Shown here piece after piece: positions 39,277 through 48,259 of a DNA stretch of 64,000 nt. The stretch is from Egicoccus sp. AB-alg2 (lineage in GTDB: Bacteria; Actinomycetota; Nitriliruptoria; Nitriliruptorales; Nitriliruptoraceae). A program made the position numbers and the translations under genes. Positions within the stretch are counted from its first letter, which is position 1, and every line of letters starts with the position of its first letter. The DNA is taken from contig NZ_JBGUAX010000013.1 of assembly GCF_041821065.1 (NCBI RefSeq), forward strand, positions 16,994 through 80,993, given 5' to 3'. The notes beneath the pieces are model-generated. The model made no database searches and was not told the DNA's origin. It was given only the letters and a program-made list of their open reading frames with translations.

Positions 39277-40995
39277 TCAGCGTCGGCGGTGGAGGAGGAG
39301 GGCGGTTGCGAGGGCGAGGAGGCCGAGGGCGCCGCCGAGGCCGGCGCCGGTGTGGGGGAGCGGCTCGTCGGGGGGCTCGACCGCCGTCGGGACGATCTCC
39401 GGGTCGTCGTCCGGCGCGGCCGGCGCGGCGTTGACGCCGACGCGGGTCTCGTTGGCGTGGACGACCACCGCGATGTCGCCGGCGACGTCGCCGAGGCCCG
39501 GCAGACCTGCCAGCGGCAGGCTCGCCGCGATGACGAACGGGGTCGTGCCGGCCGAGGTTCCGGCCCCGTCCACCTCGCCGGTGTAGGCCTCGCCCTGTGT
39601 GATGGCCTGCGTGGTCAGGGCGTCGAGCAACTCGTCGATCGCGTCGAACACCGGGTCGAGCTGGCCGTCGAGCAGGTCCTGCTGCACGACGCGCTCCAGC
39701 ACGGCGATGTCCCCCAGCGGGCCCTCGGTCGCGATCAGCCGCAGCAGGCTCTGCTCCTGCGGGCAGCTGCGCAGCTGCAGGTCGACGACCGACGCGGAAC
39801 GCGAGGCCTCGGTTCCGTCCGTCGTGGCCGTCGAGGAGAACGTGAACGGGGCGGTGCCGTCGCCCCCGACACACGCGATCCCCAACGCGTTGAGGCCCGC
39901 GAGGGTCGAGGTGGCCGTCGCCGTCACGGACGTGCCGTCCTGCACGACCTCGGCCGTCGCACCCACGAGCCCGAGGTCCAGCAACGGGACGTCGACCTCC
40001 AGCGGGTTGCGCAGCTGCAGGATCGAGCGCGTCCCCTCGGGGTCGTCCTCGCACAGCGACCCGCCGCCGAGCAGCTGTTCGATCACGGGATCGGTCACGT
40101 CGCACAGGGCGGGCTGTAGCTGGGCCAGCAGCTGTTCGTTCAGCGCGTCCACGACCTGGCCGACGGCGTCGCGCAGCTCGGCGGGCAGTCCGAGCGCGAT
40201 CAGGTTGCCCAACCGGATGTCGGCCCCGGCGATCTGTACGTCGGCGAAAGCCCGTGCGTCGTCCGCGGCGCAGTCGACGCCCAGCAGCGTGAGGTTGATC
40301 ACCGGCGTGTCGCCGGGAGGTAGCTCGACGTCCATCGGTCCGCCCTGACAGGCGCCGGGCTGGTCCGCGGCCTCGGCGGCGAGCAGCAGGTTGGTCACGA
40401 AGGCGCGCGCGTCGGCGTCCACGTCCTCGCCGGCGGCCGCCCGACGCAGCTCGGCCTCAGCCTTGCCGAGGTCGATGCGGATGCCGGTCGTGGTGACCTC
40501 GCCGAGCTCGCAGCTGCCGGCGATGCCCAGCCCCTCGAGCACGGGCGCGAGGCCGTCGGCCAGTGCGGCGGGCAGGCCAACGCACACCGTGGTGCCGTTC
40601 GCCTCCGCGTAGGCCGCGAAGCCGCCCACGCCGGTCTCGGGAGTGACCGCGCCGCCGGCACCGCCAGCACCGCCGGGCGAAGCGTCGGCCCCTTCGTCGC
40701 CGCCGTCCTCGGACGCGTCCGGGGCGTCGTCGCCCAGCAGCCCTCGCAGCTGCTCGAGCAGGTCCTGAAGCGGCTGTGGCAGGTCGCTGCCGCCGCCGTC
40801 CCGGAGCGCGTCGAGGAGCTGCTGCAGCTCGGCGGGATCGAGATCACCGAGCAGGTCCTCGACCTGTGCGGGGTCGAGGAGCTCCTCCAGGTCGCCGAGG
40901 TCGGCGGGCTGTGCCGCGGCGACGCCGGTCCCACCCAACAGCAGCAGGCCAGCCACCGCCACGGCGGCCGTCCGCCGCCACACACCCCTGGTCAT
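39277..40995 (-). CDS. Secreted LPxTG-type cell-surface protein
   Basis: A 572-residue protein starting MTRGVWRRTAAVAVAGLLLLGG (signal peptide ending near AAAQ). It has a long extracellular region rich in Leu, Asp, Gly and Ala, with an early helical DPAQVEDLLGDLDPAELQQL-type segment and an acidic Gly-rich linker. The C terminus is a sortase signal: LPHTG, hydrophobic helix, then HRRR. About nine Cys are present, unusual for a sortase substrate. It would be covalently attached to peptidoglycan, but no sortase gene lies in the window. Function unknown. RBS GGGAGGAG precedes the ATG at 40995. Confidence 0.78.
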   Translation of the reverse strand: MTRGVWRRTAAVAVAGLLLLGGTGVAAAQPADLGDLEELLDPAQVEDLLGDLDPAELQQLLDALRDGGGSDLPQPLQDLLEQLRGLLGDDAPDASEDGGDEGADASPGGAGGAGGAVTPETGVGGFAAYAEANGTTVCVGLPAALADGLAPVLEGLGIAGSCELGEVTTTGIRIDLGKAEAELRRAAAGEDVDADARAFVTNLLLAAEAADQPGACQGGPMDVELPPGDTPVINLTLLGVDCAADDARAFADVQIAGADIRLGNLIALGLPAELRDAVGQVVDALNEQLLAQLQPALCDVTDPVIEQLLGGGSLCEDDPEGTRSILQLRNPLEVDVPLLDLGLVGATAEVVQDGTSVTATATSTLAGLNALGIACVGGDGTAPFTFSSTATTDGTEASRSASVVDLQLRSCPQEQSLLRLIATEGPLGDIAVLERVVQQDLLDGQLDPVFDAIDELLDALTTQAITQGEAYTGEVDGAGTSAGTTPFVIAASLPLAGLPGLGDVAGDIAVVVHANETRVGVNAAPAAPDDDPEIVPTAVEPPDEPLPHTGAGLGGALGLLALATALLLHRRR

Positions 40996-41193
40996 CCCCC
41001 GGCTCCTCCCGATCCGACGGTTCGTCGTCACCGGGCCGCGAGCGCCCGGTCGTTCGCTGCGGTCAACGAGCGCACAACCCAGGAGGTACGCACGGGTAGG
41101 CGACCGCGCGACGACGCGCGACGATCGCGCAGCTGGCCGCACCGACCGACGCCTGTCGTCCGACACTCAGAACCGACCGACGCAGCGGTCGGC

Positions 41194-42573
41194 TCAGCCG
41201 CCTCCGAGGCCGCCCAGACCGTCGCGGAGACCGCCGGTGACCCCGCCGACCGTGTCGCCGACGCTGTCGGCCGCGTCGCCGACCCCATCCGCCACGTCGT
41301 CGACGACACCGCCGACGGTGCCCGCCGGGTCGCGCACGACCTTGCCCGGGTCGCGGACGACGTCGCCGACGCTGCTGCCCACGTCCTCGACGACGCCGCC
41401 GACGTCCTCACCGACGCTGCCGACGTTCCCGCCGACCGTGCCGCCCGTGACGTCGTCGACCACCCCGCCGACCTCGCCGGTGGTGCGTCCGACCGTGCTG
41501 CCGACGCGTCCGGTGGTGTCCTCGACGGCGTCGCCGACCCCGTCGGTGACGCGCCCGACGGTCCCGCCGCCGGCGTCCGACGTTTTCTCCTGCCCCCCGG
41601 CTCCGTCAGGCTGCGGGGTGACGCGCTCGACGGCGCGCTCGACCCGCTCCACCGCCGCTGCCTCGAGCTCGCTCAACCCGTCGGCCAGCGTCGACAACTC
41701 CAGCGACGGGGTCGGGACGGGGAGCGCCGCGGAGCGCAGCCGCTCGCCCAGGCTCGCACCGTCGCTCAGGGGGGCGACGACCGCGCCCGCGAGCTCGACG
41801 CAGTCGCAGGCCTGCAGGGCGGGGAACAGCAGCTCGAGACGGATGCGACGCAGCACCCCGAGCGAGTCCTCCACGTGCGGGCGCACGTCGGCCGGCAGCT
41901 CGCCGTAGATCTCGATGATGCGGACGGCCTGGCGCTCGGTGAAGGCGTCGACCTCCAGGATCAGCTGGCCGTCACCGGTGCGCTCGGCCTCTGCGAGCAG
42001 GGCCTCGGCGCCGGCAAGCGAGCGCTCGTCCATCTCCTGCAGGGCGGTCACCAGCCGGGCACTGCCGATGCGGTCGTAGCCGGTGGCGACCTCTTCGAGC
42101 CGCTCCTCGGCGAAGCGCAGCTGCAGGCGGCCTTGCTGGGCGACGTCCCCGGCCAGCGAGAGGCGGGTGGACTCCGTGATCTGCTTGATCCGGTAGAGGG
42201 CGTCGCCGGGCAGGGCCTCCTGGGCGGCGAAGGCGACACCGGTGGTGCCGACCATGGCGGCCGCGAGTCCGGTCGCCAGGCCGACGCGTGCGGAGCGGGC
42301 CGCGCCGGCGAGCCGCTCGCGGACCGGGGCGAGGACCGGCGTCCTGGCCGCCTCGGGCGCGCGGTCGAGCTCGGCGATGTCGGCCAGCAGTCGGTCGCGC
42401 ATCGCGGCGCGCCGGTCCTCGGTCAGCGTGACCGCGGGAAGCGCGTCGCGTTCGGCGACCGCGGTCGCGAGCGCCCCGAGGCGCCGTGCCTCGCGCCCGA
42501 CCTCCGCGGGCGCACGCGACCCGTCGAGCAGCGCGGCGAGCTGCTCGACCTCGCGGGCGTGGCGGCGGGGCAT
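41194..42573 (-). CDS. DUF5667 membrane protein with Gly/Val/Asp-rich tail, probable anti-sigma partner
   Basis: A 459-residue protein. The cytoplasmic N terminus (about 1-90: REVEQLAALLDGSRAP ... RRAAMRDRLLADIAEL) looks like an anti-sigma region. One membrane helix (about 97-118) and the DUF5667 domain (ALPGDALYRIKQITESTRLSLAGD ...) follow. The last ~130 residues are a degenerate repeat of GGVVDDV/VGDAV/GTVGG motifs with no hydrophobic anchor. ATG 42573 chosen (GTG 42576 adjacent). It lies just downstream of an ECF sigma gene, as usual for DUF5667 genes. Confidence 0.8.
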   Translation of the reverse strand: MPRRHAREVEQLAALLDGSRAPAEVGREARRLGALATAVAERDALPAVTLTEDRRAAMRDRLLADIAELDRAPEAARTPVLAPVRERLAGAARSARVGLATGLAAAMVGTTGVAFAAQEALPGDALYRIKQITESTRLSLAGDVAQQGRLQLRFAEERLEEVATGYDRIGSARLVTALQEMDERSLAGAEALLAEAERTGDGQLILEVDAFTERQAVRIIEIYGELPADVRPHVEDSLGVLRRIRLELLFPALQACDCVELAGAVVAPLSDGASLGERLRSAALPVPTPSLELSTLADGLSELEAAAVERVERAVERVTPQPDGAGGQEKTSDAGGGTVGRVTDGVGDAVEDTTGRVGSTVGRTTGEVGGVVDDVTGGTVGGNVGSVGEDVGGVVEDVGSSVGDVVRDPGKVVRDPAGTVGGVVDDVADGVGDAADSVGDTVGGVTGGLRDGLGGLGGG

Positions 42574-42591
42574 CACGGGCGGACCTGTCGT

Positions 42592-42609
42592 GTTGACATC
42601 GACGTCAAC
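42592..42609. promoter_or_regulatory. 6-6-6 dyad between sigma factor and DUF5667 gene
   Basis: GTTGAC (42592-42597) and GTCAAC (42604-42609) form a perfect inverted repeat around ATCGAC, in the 88-bp gap upstream of the DUF5667 start. It could be an operator, or a -35-like site read on the minus strand (TTGACG). Pattern-based only. Confidence 0.35.
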
Positions 42610-42661
42610 GAGCAGTCCATGGGGCGGGTGCGGCCCCGTGCGGCTGCCGCGCCGCGCGCGC

Positions 42662-43309
42662 TCACAGCGGCACCATCCGGAGCAGCGCCAGCAGCCCGCC
42701 GAGCCCGGCCGCGGCCAGCTTCGCCAGTTCCGGGTGATCGGCCACCTCGGCGGCCAAGGCCCTGAGCGCCCGGTACTGCAGGGCCTTCGTGGCGCCGATC
42801 GACCGCTCGAGCACGGCCGCGGTGTCCGCAACCGACAGGTCGTGGACGAAGCGCAGCTCGATCACCTCGCGGTGGTCGTCCTTGAGCCGCGCCAGCGCGG
42901 CCCCGAGCGCGCGGGCGAGGTCCTTGCCCACGGCCACCCGCTCGGGGTCGTCCGGGCCCGTGGGCGTCGGGTCGTCACGGACCTCGTCCGTCGGGCGCTC
43001 GAGGCGGAAGCGAGCCGACTTGAAGTGGTCGTGGACCCGGTTGCGGGCGATCGTCATGATCCATGCGCCGAGGTCGACGCCCTGCCACTCGAAGCTCGAC
43101 AGCCGCCGGTAGGCGCGCAGGAACACGTCGCCGACCAGGTCCTCGGCGAGCTGGCGGTGCCCGACGCGCCGGTACACGTAGGCGAAGGTCTGGTCGACAT
43201 AGCGGTCGTAGAGGTCGGCGAACGCCTGGGCATCGCCGTCCTGGGCGCGCGAGACGAGGTCCACGACCTGCGGGTCGAGTGCCTCCTCGGTGCCGGCGGT
43301 TGCGCTCAC
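42662..43309 (-). CDS. ECF-type RNA polymerase sigma factor
   Basis: A 215-residue sigma factor with region 2 (VSRAQDGDAQAFADLYDRYVDQTFAYVYRRVGHRQLAEDLVGDVFLRAYRR) and region 4 (LARLKDDHREVIELRFVHDLSVADTAAVLERSIGATKALQYRALRAL). Odd feature: the C terminus ends in a hydrophobic stretch, LAKLAAAGLGGLLALLRMVPL, which might contact the membrane or the partner. GTG 43309 chosen because the upstream frame lacks homology and the stop of a tiny upstream ORF overlaps this GTG. The DUF5667 gene follows on the same strand and is the likely anti-sigma. Confidence 0.88.
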   Translation of the reverse strand: MSATAGTEEALDPQVVDLVSRAQDGDAQAFADLYDRYVDQTFAYVYRRVGHRQLAEDLVGDVFLRAYRRLSSFEWQGVDLGAWIMTIARNRVHDHFKSARFRLERPTDEVRDDPTPTGPDDPERVAVGKDLARALGAALARLKDDHREVIELRFVHDLSVADTAAVLERSIGATKALQYRALRALAAEVADHPELAKLAAAGLGGLLALLRMVPL

Positions 43310-43398
43310 AGACCGCCGGCCTGCACCAGTTGGACGACCGCCGCGATGACGATGATCGTCAACAGGACGATCAGCGCCACTGACGTCCCGCCACGCAC
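43306..43398 (-). CDS. Possible 30-residue transmembrane peptide coupled to the sigma gene
   Basis: A short frame, VRGGTSVALIVLLTIIVIAA then VVQLVQAGGL, is essentially one membrane helix. Its TGA overlaps the sigma factor's GTG. It could be a leader that couples translation or a membrane micropeptide. A longer frame starts at 43503 but its first 35 residues look random. No homology is recognised; the case rests on the overlap and hydrophobicity. Confidence 0.35.
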   Translation of the reverse strand: MRGGTSVALIVLLTIIVIAAVVQLVQAGGL

Positions 43399-43581
43399 GC
43401 CGCGCCCTCCCGGTCGACCGCACGAGCGGCGTCCCGGCGCCGCTGTCGCGTTGGCCGAGGGTAGAGGCCGTGCCTGACAACCCTCGACTCGGTCGTTAGT
43501 CAAGCGGAGATCGGGACGTCTTGCCTAGTTCGTTGGGCCACCGACGTCGTGCCCGGCACGATCCGCCGCGGAGACGACCGC

Positions 43582-44472
43582 TCAGGGCACCGGTGGGACG
43601 GTCGGCTGGTCGGGGTCGTCCTCGTCGAGGCCGGGTGCGACCTGCACGAGGTCGGGTCGTCCCAGCACCTCCTCGGAGGAGGCGCCCTCGAGCAGGGCCA
43701 GGCACTTCTCGCGTTCCTGTCGCAGGTAGCCCACCAGGGCGCTGCGGTCGTCGAGGTAGCGCCGGCAGTCCAACTCCAGGGTGATCGAGGCGTGCGGCCC
43801 GCCAGGAGCCTTCGCGTCCTTGCCCACCGTGTGCAGGAACGACGCCAGCGGCAGCCGGCCGTGCCCGAGGGGCGCGTGGCTGTCGCGCCCGCCGCCGCGG
43901 TTGTCGGAGACGTGCAGGTGGACGGCCTGGTCGCGCAGGTGCCGGTAGGCCTCGGTGATGTCCACCCCGGCGACGCCGAAGTGGCTGGTGTCGAGCACGA
44001 CGTGCTGGAACGGGCGCAGGTGCGCCGGCTCGGTGTAGCGGTGGAACCGGACCGGGCGACCGGCGACCGACACCGGATAGAGGTTCTCCACCCCCAGCCG
44101 AGTGCCATGCTCCTCGGCCTCCGCGTCGCCCTCCTTCAGCAGCCACGAATGGAAATCGCGCTGCCAGCGGAACGGCGGGTGCACGATCATCAGGTCCGCG
44201 TCGAGTTCGCCCGCCAATTCCAGCGAGCGGCGGGCCTTCGTCACCAGGTCGGTCCCGAAGACCCGGCGCGTGAGCAGCAGGAAGGGGCCGTGCACGACCG
44301 GGATCGCGGCGCCTTCGGTCGCTGCGGCCGCGGCCACCCGCTCGGCGTCCTGCGTGGCCGGGTCCTGCGTGACCATCAGCTCCACGCCGTCGTAGCCGGC
44401 CTCGGCCACGACGGCCAGCGCCCAGTCCAGGGGACGGGCGAACAACGGACCGGTGGAGGCGAGCAGGCGCAT
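43582..44472 (-). CDS. TIM-barrel sugar phosphate isomerase/epimerase-like protein
   Basis: A 296-residue protein of the xylose-isomerase-like (AP endonuclease family 2) TIM-barrel group. Visible strand/loop markers: AGYDGVELMVTQDP, PVVHGPFLLL, DADLMIVHPPFRWQRDF, RLGVENLYP with a metal Glu, HVVLDTSHFGVAGVD, HLHVSDNRGGGRDSHAPLGHG and ITLELDCRRY. Metal-binding Glu, Asp and His residues are present, so it is likely an active isomerase, epimerase or endonuclease-like enzyme. Substrate unknown. ATG 44472; the upstream extension overlaps the divergent gene's leader. Confidence 0.8.
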   Translation of the reverse strand: MRLLASTGPLFARPLDWALAVVAEAGYDGVELMVTQDPATQDAERVAAAAATEGAAIPVVHGPFLLLTRRVFGTDLVTKARRSLELAGELDADLMIVHPPFRWQRDFHSWLLKEGDAEAEEHGTRLGVENLYPVSVAGRPVRFHRYTEPAHLRPFQHVVLDTSHFGVAGVDITEAYRHLRDQAVHLHVSDNRGGGRDSHAPLGHGRLPLASFLHTVGKDAKAPGGPHASITLELDCRRYLDDRSALVGYLRQEREKCLALLEGASSEEVLGRPDLVQVAPGLDEDDPDQPTVPPVP

Positions 44473-44582
44473 GTCGCCGGAGCGTAGCCACCGCGCCCCC
44501 GCCCCCTTCCGGACCTGCGGGGGCACGCCTCGACCGGTGCGCTTTCGTCCACGAGGACGATTCGGCGCCCGCGGCCGGTTCC

Positions 44583-44588
44583 TAGGCT
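44583..44588 (+). promoter_or_regulatory. Probable -10 of the acyl-CoA synthetase operon
   Basis: TAGGCT lies 41 nt before the first synthetase GTG in the divergent gap; recurring hexamer. Confidence 0.35.
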
Positions 44589-44629
44589 TCGCGGACCACG
44601 GCCAGTCGAATCCGGTCAGGAGGGGCGGG

Positions 44630-46330
44630 GTGGTGGACGCCGACAGGGACACGGCGGCCGACGGCGCGACCGTCGGCGGCCTCCCGGACCGCGCCCCGGG
44701 CACCGCCACCGCGAACGACGCCGCCCCGGACGAGGCGGCTGCGAACGACGTCGCCCCCGACAGCGCTCACGACAGCGCGGCCCCGGACGGCGCGCCCACG
44801 GACGGATCGGTGCCGCCCGTCGACGTCGCCGCCCGCCTGCGAATGACGGCGACGCAGCGGCCCGACCACCCGGCGCTGGTCTGGGACGGCGGCCGCCTCA
44901 CCTACGGCGAGCTGCATGCCCGGGTCGACGCCGGCACGGCCGCCCTGCAGGCCCTCGGGGTCGCGCCCGGTGACCGGGTCGCGCTGGTCGCCGGCACCAC
45001 CCCCGCGTTCGTCGAGGTGGCCGCCGCGGTCCTGCGCGCCGGCGCCATCCTGGTCCCGTTGCTGCCCGGTCTGGCGCCCGACGAACTGCGCCACGCCCTC
45101 GCGGACAGCGGCGCCAGCGTCGCCGTGGTCGGCCCCGAGCGTGTCGCCGACGTCGCCGCGCTCGCGGCCGACCTCGACGGCCTGCAGGTGATCCCGGCCG
45201 CCGGCGCCCACCTCGAGGGCCACGACGACTGGGACGCCCTGGTCTCCCGCGATGGGCGTCCCCGCGTCGCGGACCGTCGCCCCGACGACCTGGCCGCCAT
45301 CGTCTACACCTCGGGCACCACCGGCCGCCCCCGCGGGGCGATGCTCTCGCGCGGCAACCTCGCCGCCAACCAGGACCAGTCGCTGGCCGGCCGTTTCGAG
45401 GTCGGTCCCGACGACGTGGTGCTGCTGGTGCTGCCACTGGCGCACATCTACTCGTTCAACGTCGGCCTGGGCGCCGCCATGTCGGTCGGTGCCACCCTGG
45501 TGCTGGTGGAGCGCTTCGACCCCGACGTGACCCTGCGGGCCATGGTCGACCACGACGTCACGGTCGTGCTGGGCGCGCCGGGCATGTACGTCGCCTGGCT
45601 GCGCGGCGGCCACCTCGACGACGTGCGCCTGCCCGCACTGCGGCTGGCGGTCTCCGGCGCCGCGCCGCTGCCGCCTGCGGCGCTGGAAGGGTTCGCGGCG
45701 CTCACCGGTGTCACCATCGAGGAGGGCTACGGGCTCACCGAGGCGTCACCCAGCGTCACGAGCAACGCCATGGGCGACGCCCCCCGGGCCGGCTCGGTCG
45801 GCCTGCCGCTGCCCGGCGTGGAGGTGCGCCTGGTCGACGACACGGGCCACGACGTGGCCGAGGGCGATCCCGGCGAGGTGTGGGTGCGCGGCCCCAACGT
45901 GTTCCAGGGCTACTGGAGCGACCCTGACGCCACCGCCGAGGTCCTGACCACGGACGGCTGGCTGCGGACCGGCGACGTCGCCACGCGTGACCAGGACGGC
46001 TACCTGTACCTCGTCGACCGCAAGCGCGACCTGATCATCGTCAACGGCTTCAACGTCTACCCGCGGGAGGTCGAGCGGGTCCTGCTCGAGGACGACGAGG
46101 TGCTCGACGCCGCCGTGGTGGGGGCCGAGCACCCGCTCACCGGCGAGACGGTCGTCGCCTACGTCGTCCCGCGGCGCGGGCAGGTCGACAGCGACCACCT
46201 CGGCGACCTGTGTCGCGCCAATCTGGCGCGCTACAAGTGCCCGACCCGTTTCGAGGTGGTCGAGGCACTGCCTGCCACGGCCACGGGCAAGGTGCGGCGG
46301 CGCGAACTGCGGGGGCGTGAGCGGCCATGA
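44630..46330 (+). CDS. Acyl-CoA synthetase (AMP-binding, long-chain type)
   Basis: A 566-residue adenylate-forming enzyme. After about 60 residues of low-complexity Ala/Asp/Pro (NDAAPDEAA-like repeats) comes the full AMP-binding domain: IVYTSGTTGRPRGAMLSRGNL (P-loop), PLAHIYSFNVG, GYGLTEASP, GWLRTGDVATRDQDGYLYLVDRKRDLIIVNGFNVYPREVE and the C-terminal catalytic Lys region ATATGKVRRREL. It activates a carboxylic acid, probably a fatty acid, to acyl-CoA. AGGAGGGG at 44618-44625 precedes two in-frame GTGs (44630, 44633). ATGA overlap with a second synthetase. Confidence 0.88.
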   Translation: MVDADRDTAADGATVGGLPDRAPGTATANDAAPDEAAANDVAPDSAHDSAAPDGAPTDGSVPPVDVAARLRMTATQRPDHPALVWDGGRLTYGELHARVDAGTAALQALGVAPGDRVALVAGTTPAFVEVAAAVLRAGAILVPLLPGLAPDELRHALADSGASVAVVGPERVADVAALAADLDGLQVIPAAGAHLEGHDDWDALVSRDGRPRVADRRPDDLAAIVYTSGTTGRPRGAMLSRGNLAANQDQSLAGRFEVGPDDVVLLVLPLAHIYSFNVGLGAAMSVGATLVLVERFDPDVTLRAMVDHDVTVVLGAPGMYVAWLRGGHLDDVRLPALRLAVSGAAPLPPAALEGFAALTGVTIEEGYGLTEASPSVTSNAMGDAPRAGSVGLPLPGVEVRLVDDTGHDVAEGDPGEVWVRGPNVFQGYWSDPDATAEVLTTDGWLRTGDVATRDQDGYLYLVDRKRDLIIVNGFNVYPREVERVLLEDDEVLDAAVVGAEHPLTGETVVAYVVPRRGQVDSDHLGDLCRANLARYKCPTRFEVVEALPATATGKVRRRELRGRERP

Positions 46331-47907
46331 CCGCGCCGGCGGCGAACCGGGTCCCGCTGAGCCCGCTCGGGTTCCTGGACCGCAACGCCGACGTCTTCCC
46401 GGATCGCACCGGCTTCGTCCGGTCCGACCGCACCGAGGTGAGTTGGGCCACCATGCGCGATCGCGCCGTCCGGCTCGCCGCGGCGCTGCGGGCCTCCGGC
46501 ATCGGGCGCGGTGACACGGTCGCCGTGCTGGCCCCCAACGACCTGCCGCTGCTGGAGGCCCATTACGGGGTGCCGGCGTCCGGCGCGGCGCTGGTGGCCC
46601 TCAACGTCCGACTGGCTGCACCGGAGTACGCCGGGATCCTCGGCCACGCCGGCTGTCGTGTGCTGGTCGTGGACGCGTCGCTGGTGCCGGCGCTGGGCGA
46701 CCTCGGCGGCCTGCCCGACACGCTCGAGCGGCTGGTGGTGATCGGCGACCCCGGGACGTCTGCCGCTCCGGCTGGCGACTACGAGTCGTGGCTGGCGGAC
46801 GCCCCGTTGCCCGCGGCGGTCCGGCTGGGACTTCCCGACGACGAGGACCAGCCGATCGCAATCAACTACACCTCCGGCACGACCGGCACGCCCAAGGGCG
46901 CGGTCTACACCCATCGCGGCGCCTACCTCAACGCCACCGGCCAGGCGCTGCAGTTCGGTCTGTCGCCGCAGGCGGTCTATCTGTGGACGCTGCCGATGTT
47001 CCACTGCAACGGCTGGTGCTTCACCTGGGCGGTGACCGCGGCCTCGGCGACCCACGTCGGCACGCTGCGGTTCGACGCGGCGGAGGCGCTCGACGTGATC
47101 GAACAGCGCGGCGTCACGCACCTGTGTGGGGCGCCGGTCGTGTTGAACGCGCTGGCCGACGCCGCCGGTGACCGGCGCTTCGCGCAGCCGGTGCACGCCG
47201 CCACCGGCGGTGCGCCGCCCTCGCCCAGCGTCCTGGAACGGCTGGGCGACCTCGGTGTCGAGGTGCTGCACCTCTACGGGCTCACGGAGACGTACGGGCC
47301 GTCGCTCATCTGCGAGCGTCAGCCCGGCTGGGAACGGCTCGGCCGCGACGACCTCGCGGCGAAGCTCGCCCGGCAGGGGGTCCGCACCGTCAACGTCCAC
47401 GACGTGCGGGTCGTCGACGCCGACCTGCGCCACGTGCCCGCCGACGCCACCACGATCGGCGAGATCGTCGTGCGCTCGAACACGGTGATGGCCGGCTACC
47501 TCGGCGACGAGGCGGCGACCGAACGCGCCTTCTCGGGCGGGTGGTTCCACACGGGCGACCTCGCGGTGGTCCACCCGGACGGCTACCTGGAGATCCGCGA
47601 CCGCGCCAAGGACCTGATCGTCAGCGGCGGCGAGAACATCTCCTCCATCGAGGTGGAGAACGCGATCGCCTCCCACCCGGCGGTGCGGGCCGTCGCCGTG
47701 GTCGGGGCGCCCGACGAGCGGTGGGGCGAGGTGCCGGTCGCACACGTCGAGGTGCGTGACGGCGCCACGCTGACCGGCGTCGAGGTCGTCGCGCACGTCC
47801 GCCGCCAGCTCGCCGGCTTCAAGGTCCCCAAACGCGTGGTGTTCGGGCCGCTGCCGGTCACCTCGACCGGCAAGATCCGCAAGACCGAGCTGCGCGCCCG
47901 CACCTGA
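46327..47907 (+). CDS. Acyl-CoA synthetase, AMP-binding (medium-chain/AlkK-like)
   Basis: A 526-residue second adenylate-forming enzyme, clearly different from its neighbour. Markers: INYTSGTTGTPKGAVYTHRGAYLN, LPMFHCNGWCFTW (typical of the AlkK/FadD35-like group), YGLTETYGPS, GGWFHTGDLAVVHPDGYLEIRDRAKDLIVSGGENISSIEVE and STGKIRKTELR. It likely activates medium- or long-chain fatty acids for beta-oxidation. Its start overlaps the previous stop, so both enzymes are made together. No beta-oxidation genes follow. Confidence 0.88.
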   Translation: MTAPAANRVPLSPLGFLDRNADVFPDRTGFVRSDRTEVSWATMRDRAVRLAAALRASGIGRGDTVAVLAPNDLPLLEAHYGVPASGAALVALNVRLAAPEYAGILGHAGCRVLVVDASLVPALGDLGGLPDTLERLVVIGDPGTSAAPAGDYESWLADAPLPAAVRLGLPDDEDQPIAINYTSGTTGTPKGAVYTHRGAYLNATGQALQFGLSPQAVYLWTLPMFHCNGWCFTWAVTAASATHVGTLRFDAAEALDVIEQRGVTHLCGAPVVLNALADAAGDRRFAQPVHAATGGAPPSPSVLERLGDLGVEVLHLYGLTETYGPSLICERQPGWERLGRDDLAAKLARQGVRTVNVHDVRVVDADLRHVPADATTIGEIVVRSNTVMAGYLGDEAATERAFSGGWFHTGDLAVVHPDGYLEIRDRAKDLIVSGGENISSIEVENAIASHPAVRAVAVVGAPDERWGEVPVAHVEVRDGATLTGVEVVAHVRRQLAGFKVPKRVVFGPLPVTSTGKIRKTELRART

Positions 47908-47923
47908 CCGATCGCTGCCGCCG

Positions 47924-47929
47924 TAGGCT
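47924..47929 (+). promoter_or_regulatory. Probable -10 giving a leaderless glutaredoxin mRNA
   Basis: TAGGCT ends only 8 nt before the ATG at 47938, so a transcript begun at normal distance would start at or next to the ATG. Confidence 0.4.
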
Positions 47930-47937
47930 GCGCGGCC

Positions 47938-48237
47938 ATGCCGCTGTCACCCTTCGCCGCCCGCCACCGTCCCGAGGTGGTCGTCTACACCCGCGCCAGC
48001 TGTGGGCTGTGCCATCGCGCCGAGGCCCTGGTCGCCCGCGAGGCCAGGCGCGCCACGATCCGCCACGTCGACGTCGACGGCGACGAGGACCTCGTGCGCC
48101 GCTACGGCGTGCGCGTGCCGGTGGTGGTCGTTGACGGCGTCGAGGTGGCCGAGCTCGAGGTGGCACCCGGCACGGTGCGCGCGGCCGTCCGCGCCGCTGT
48201 TCGCGACGCGGCGGGCCGCGGACGCCGGGGCGGCTGA
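47938..48237 (+). CDS. Glutaredoxin-like thiol protein
   Basis: A 99-residue protein with a thioredoxin-fold opening, PEVVVYTRASCGLCHRAEALV: a CGLC redox pair. The cis-Pro region VRVPVVVVDGVEVAELEV follows. This is the compact glutaredoxin/DUF836-like family (YTRxxCxLC). It lies 30 bp after the synthetase and immediately before rex; its role in thiol redox is inferred from the motif. No ribosome-binding site precedes the ATG, which fits a leaderless message. Confidence 0.8.
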   Translation: MPLSPFAARHRPEVVVYTRASCGLCHRAEALVAREARRATIRHVDVDGDEDLVRRYGVRVPVVVVDGVEVAELEVAPGTVRAAVRAAVRDAAGRGRRGG

Positions 48238-48259
48238 CGCACCGGGACGGACGTCCGAA

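Noticed and set aside
41194..41600. Plus-strand Pro/Thr/Ser-rich frame (41237-41908)
   Set aside because: Complement of the Gly/Val/Asp repeat tail of the DUF5667 protein; no start signal or domain.
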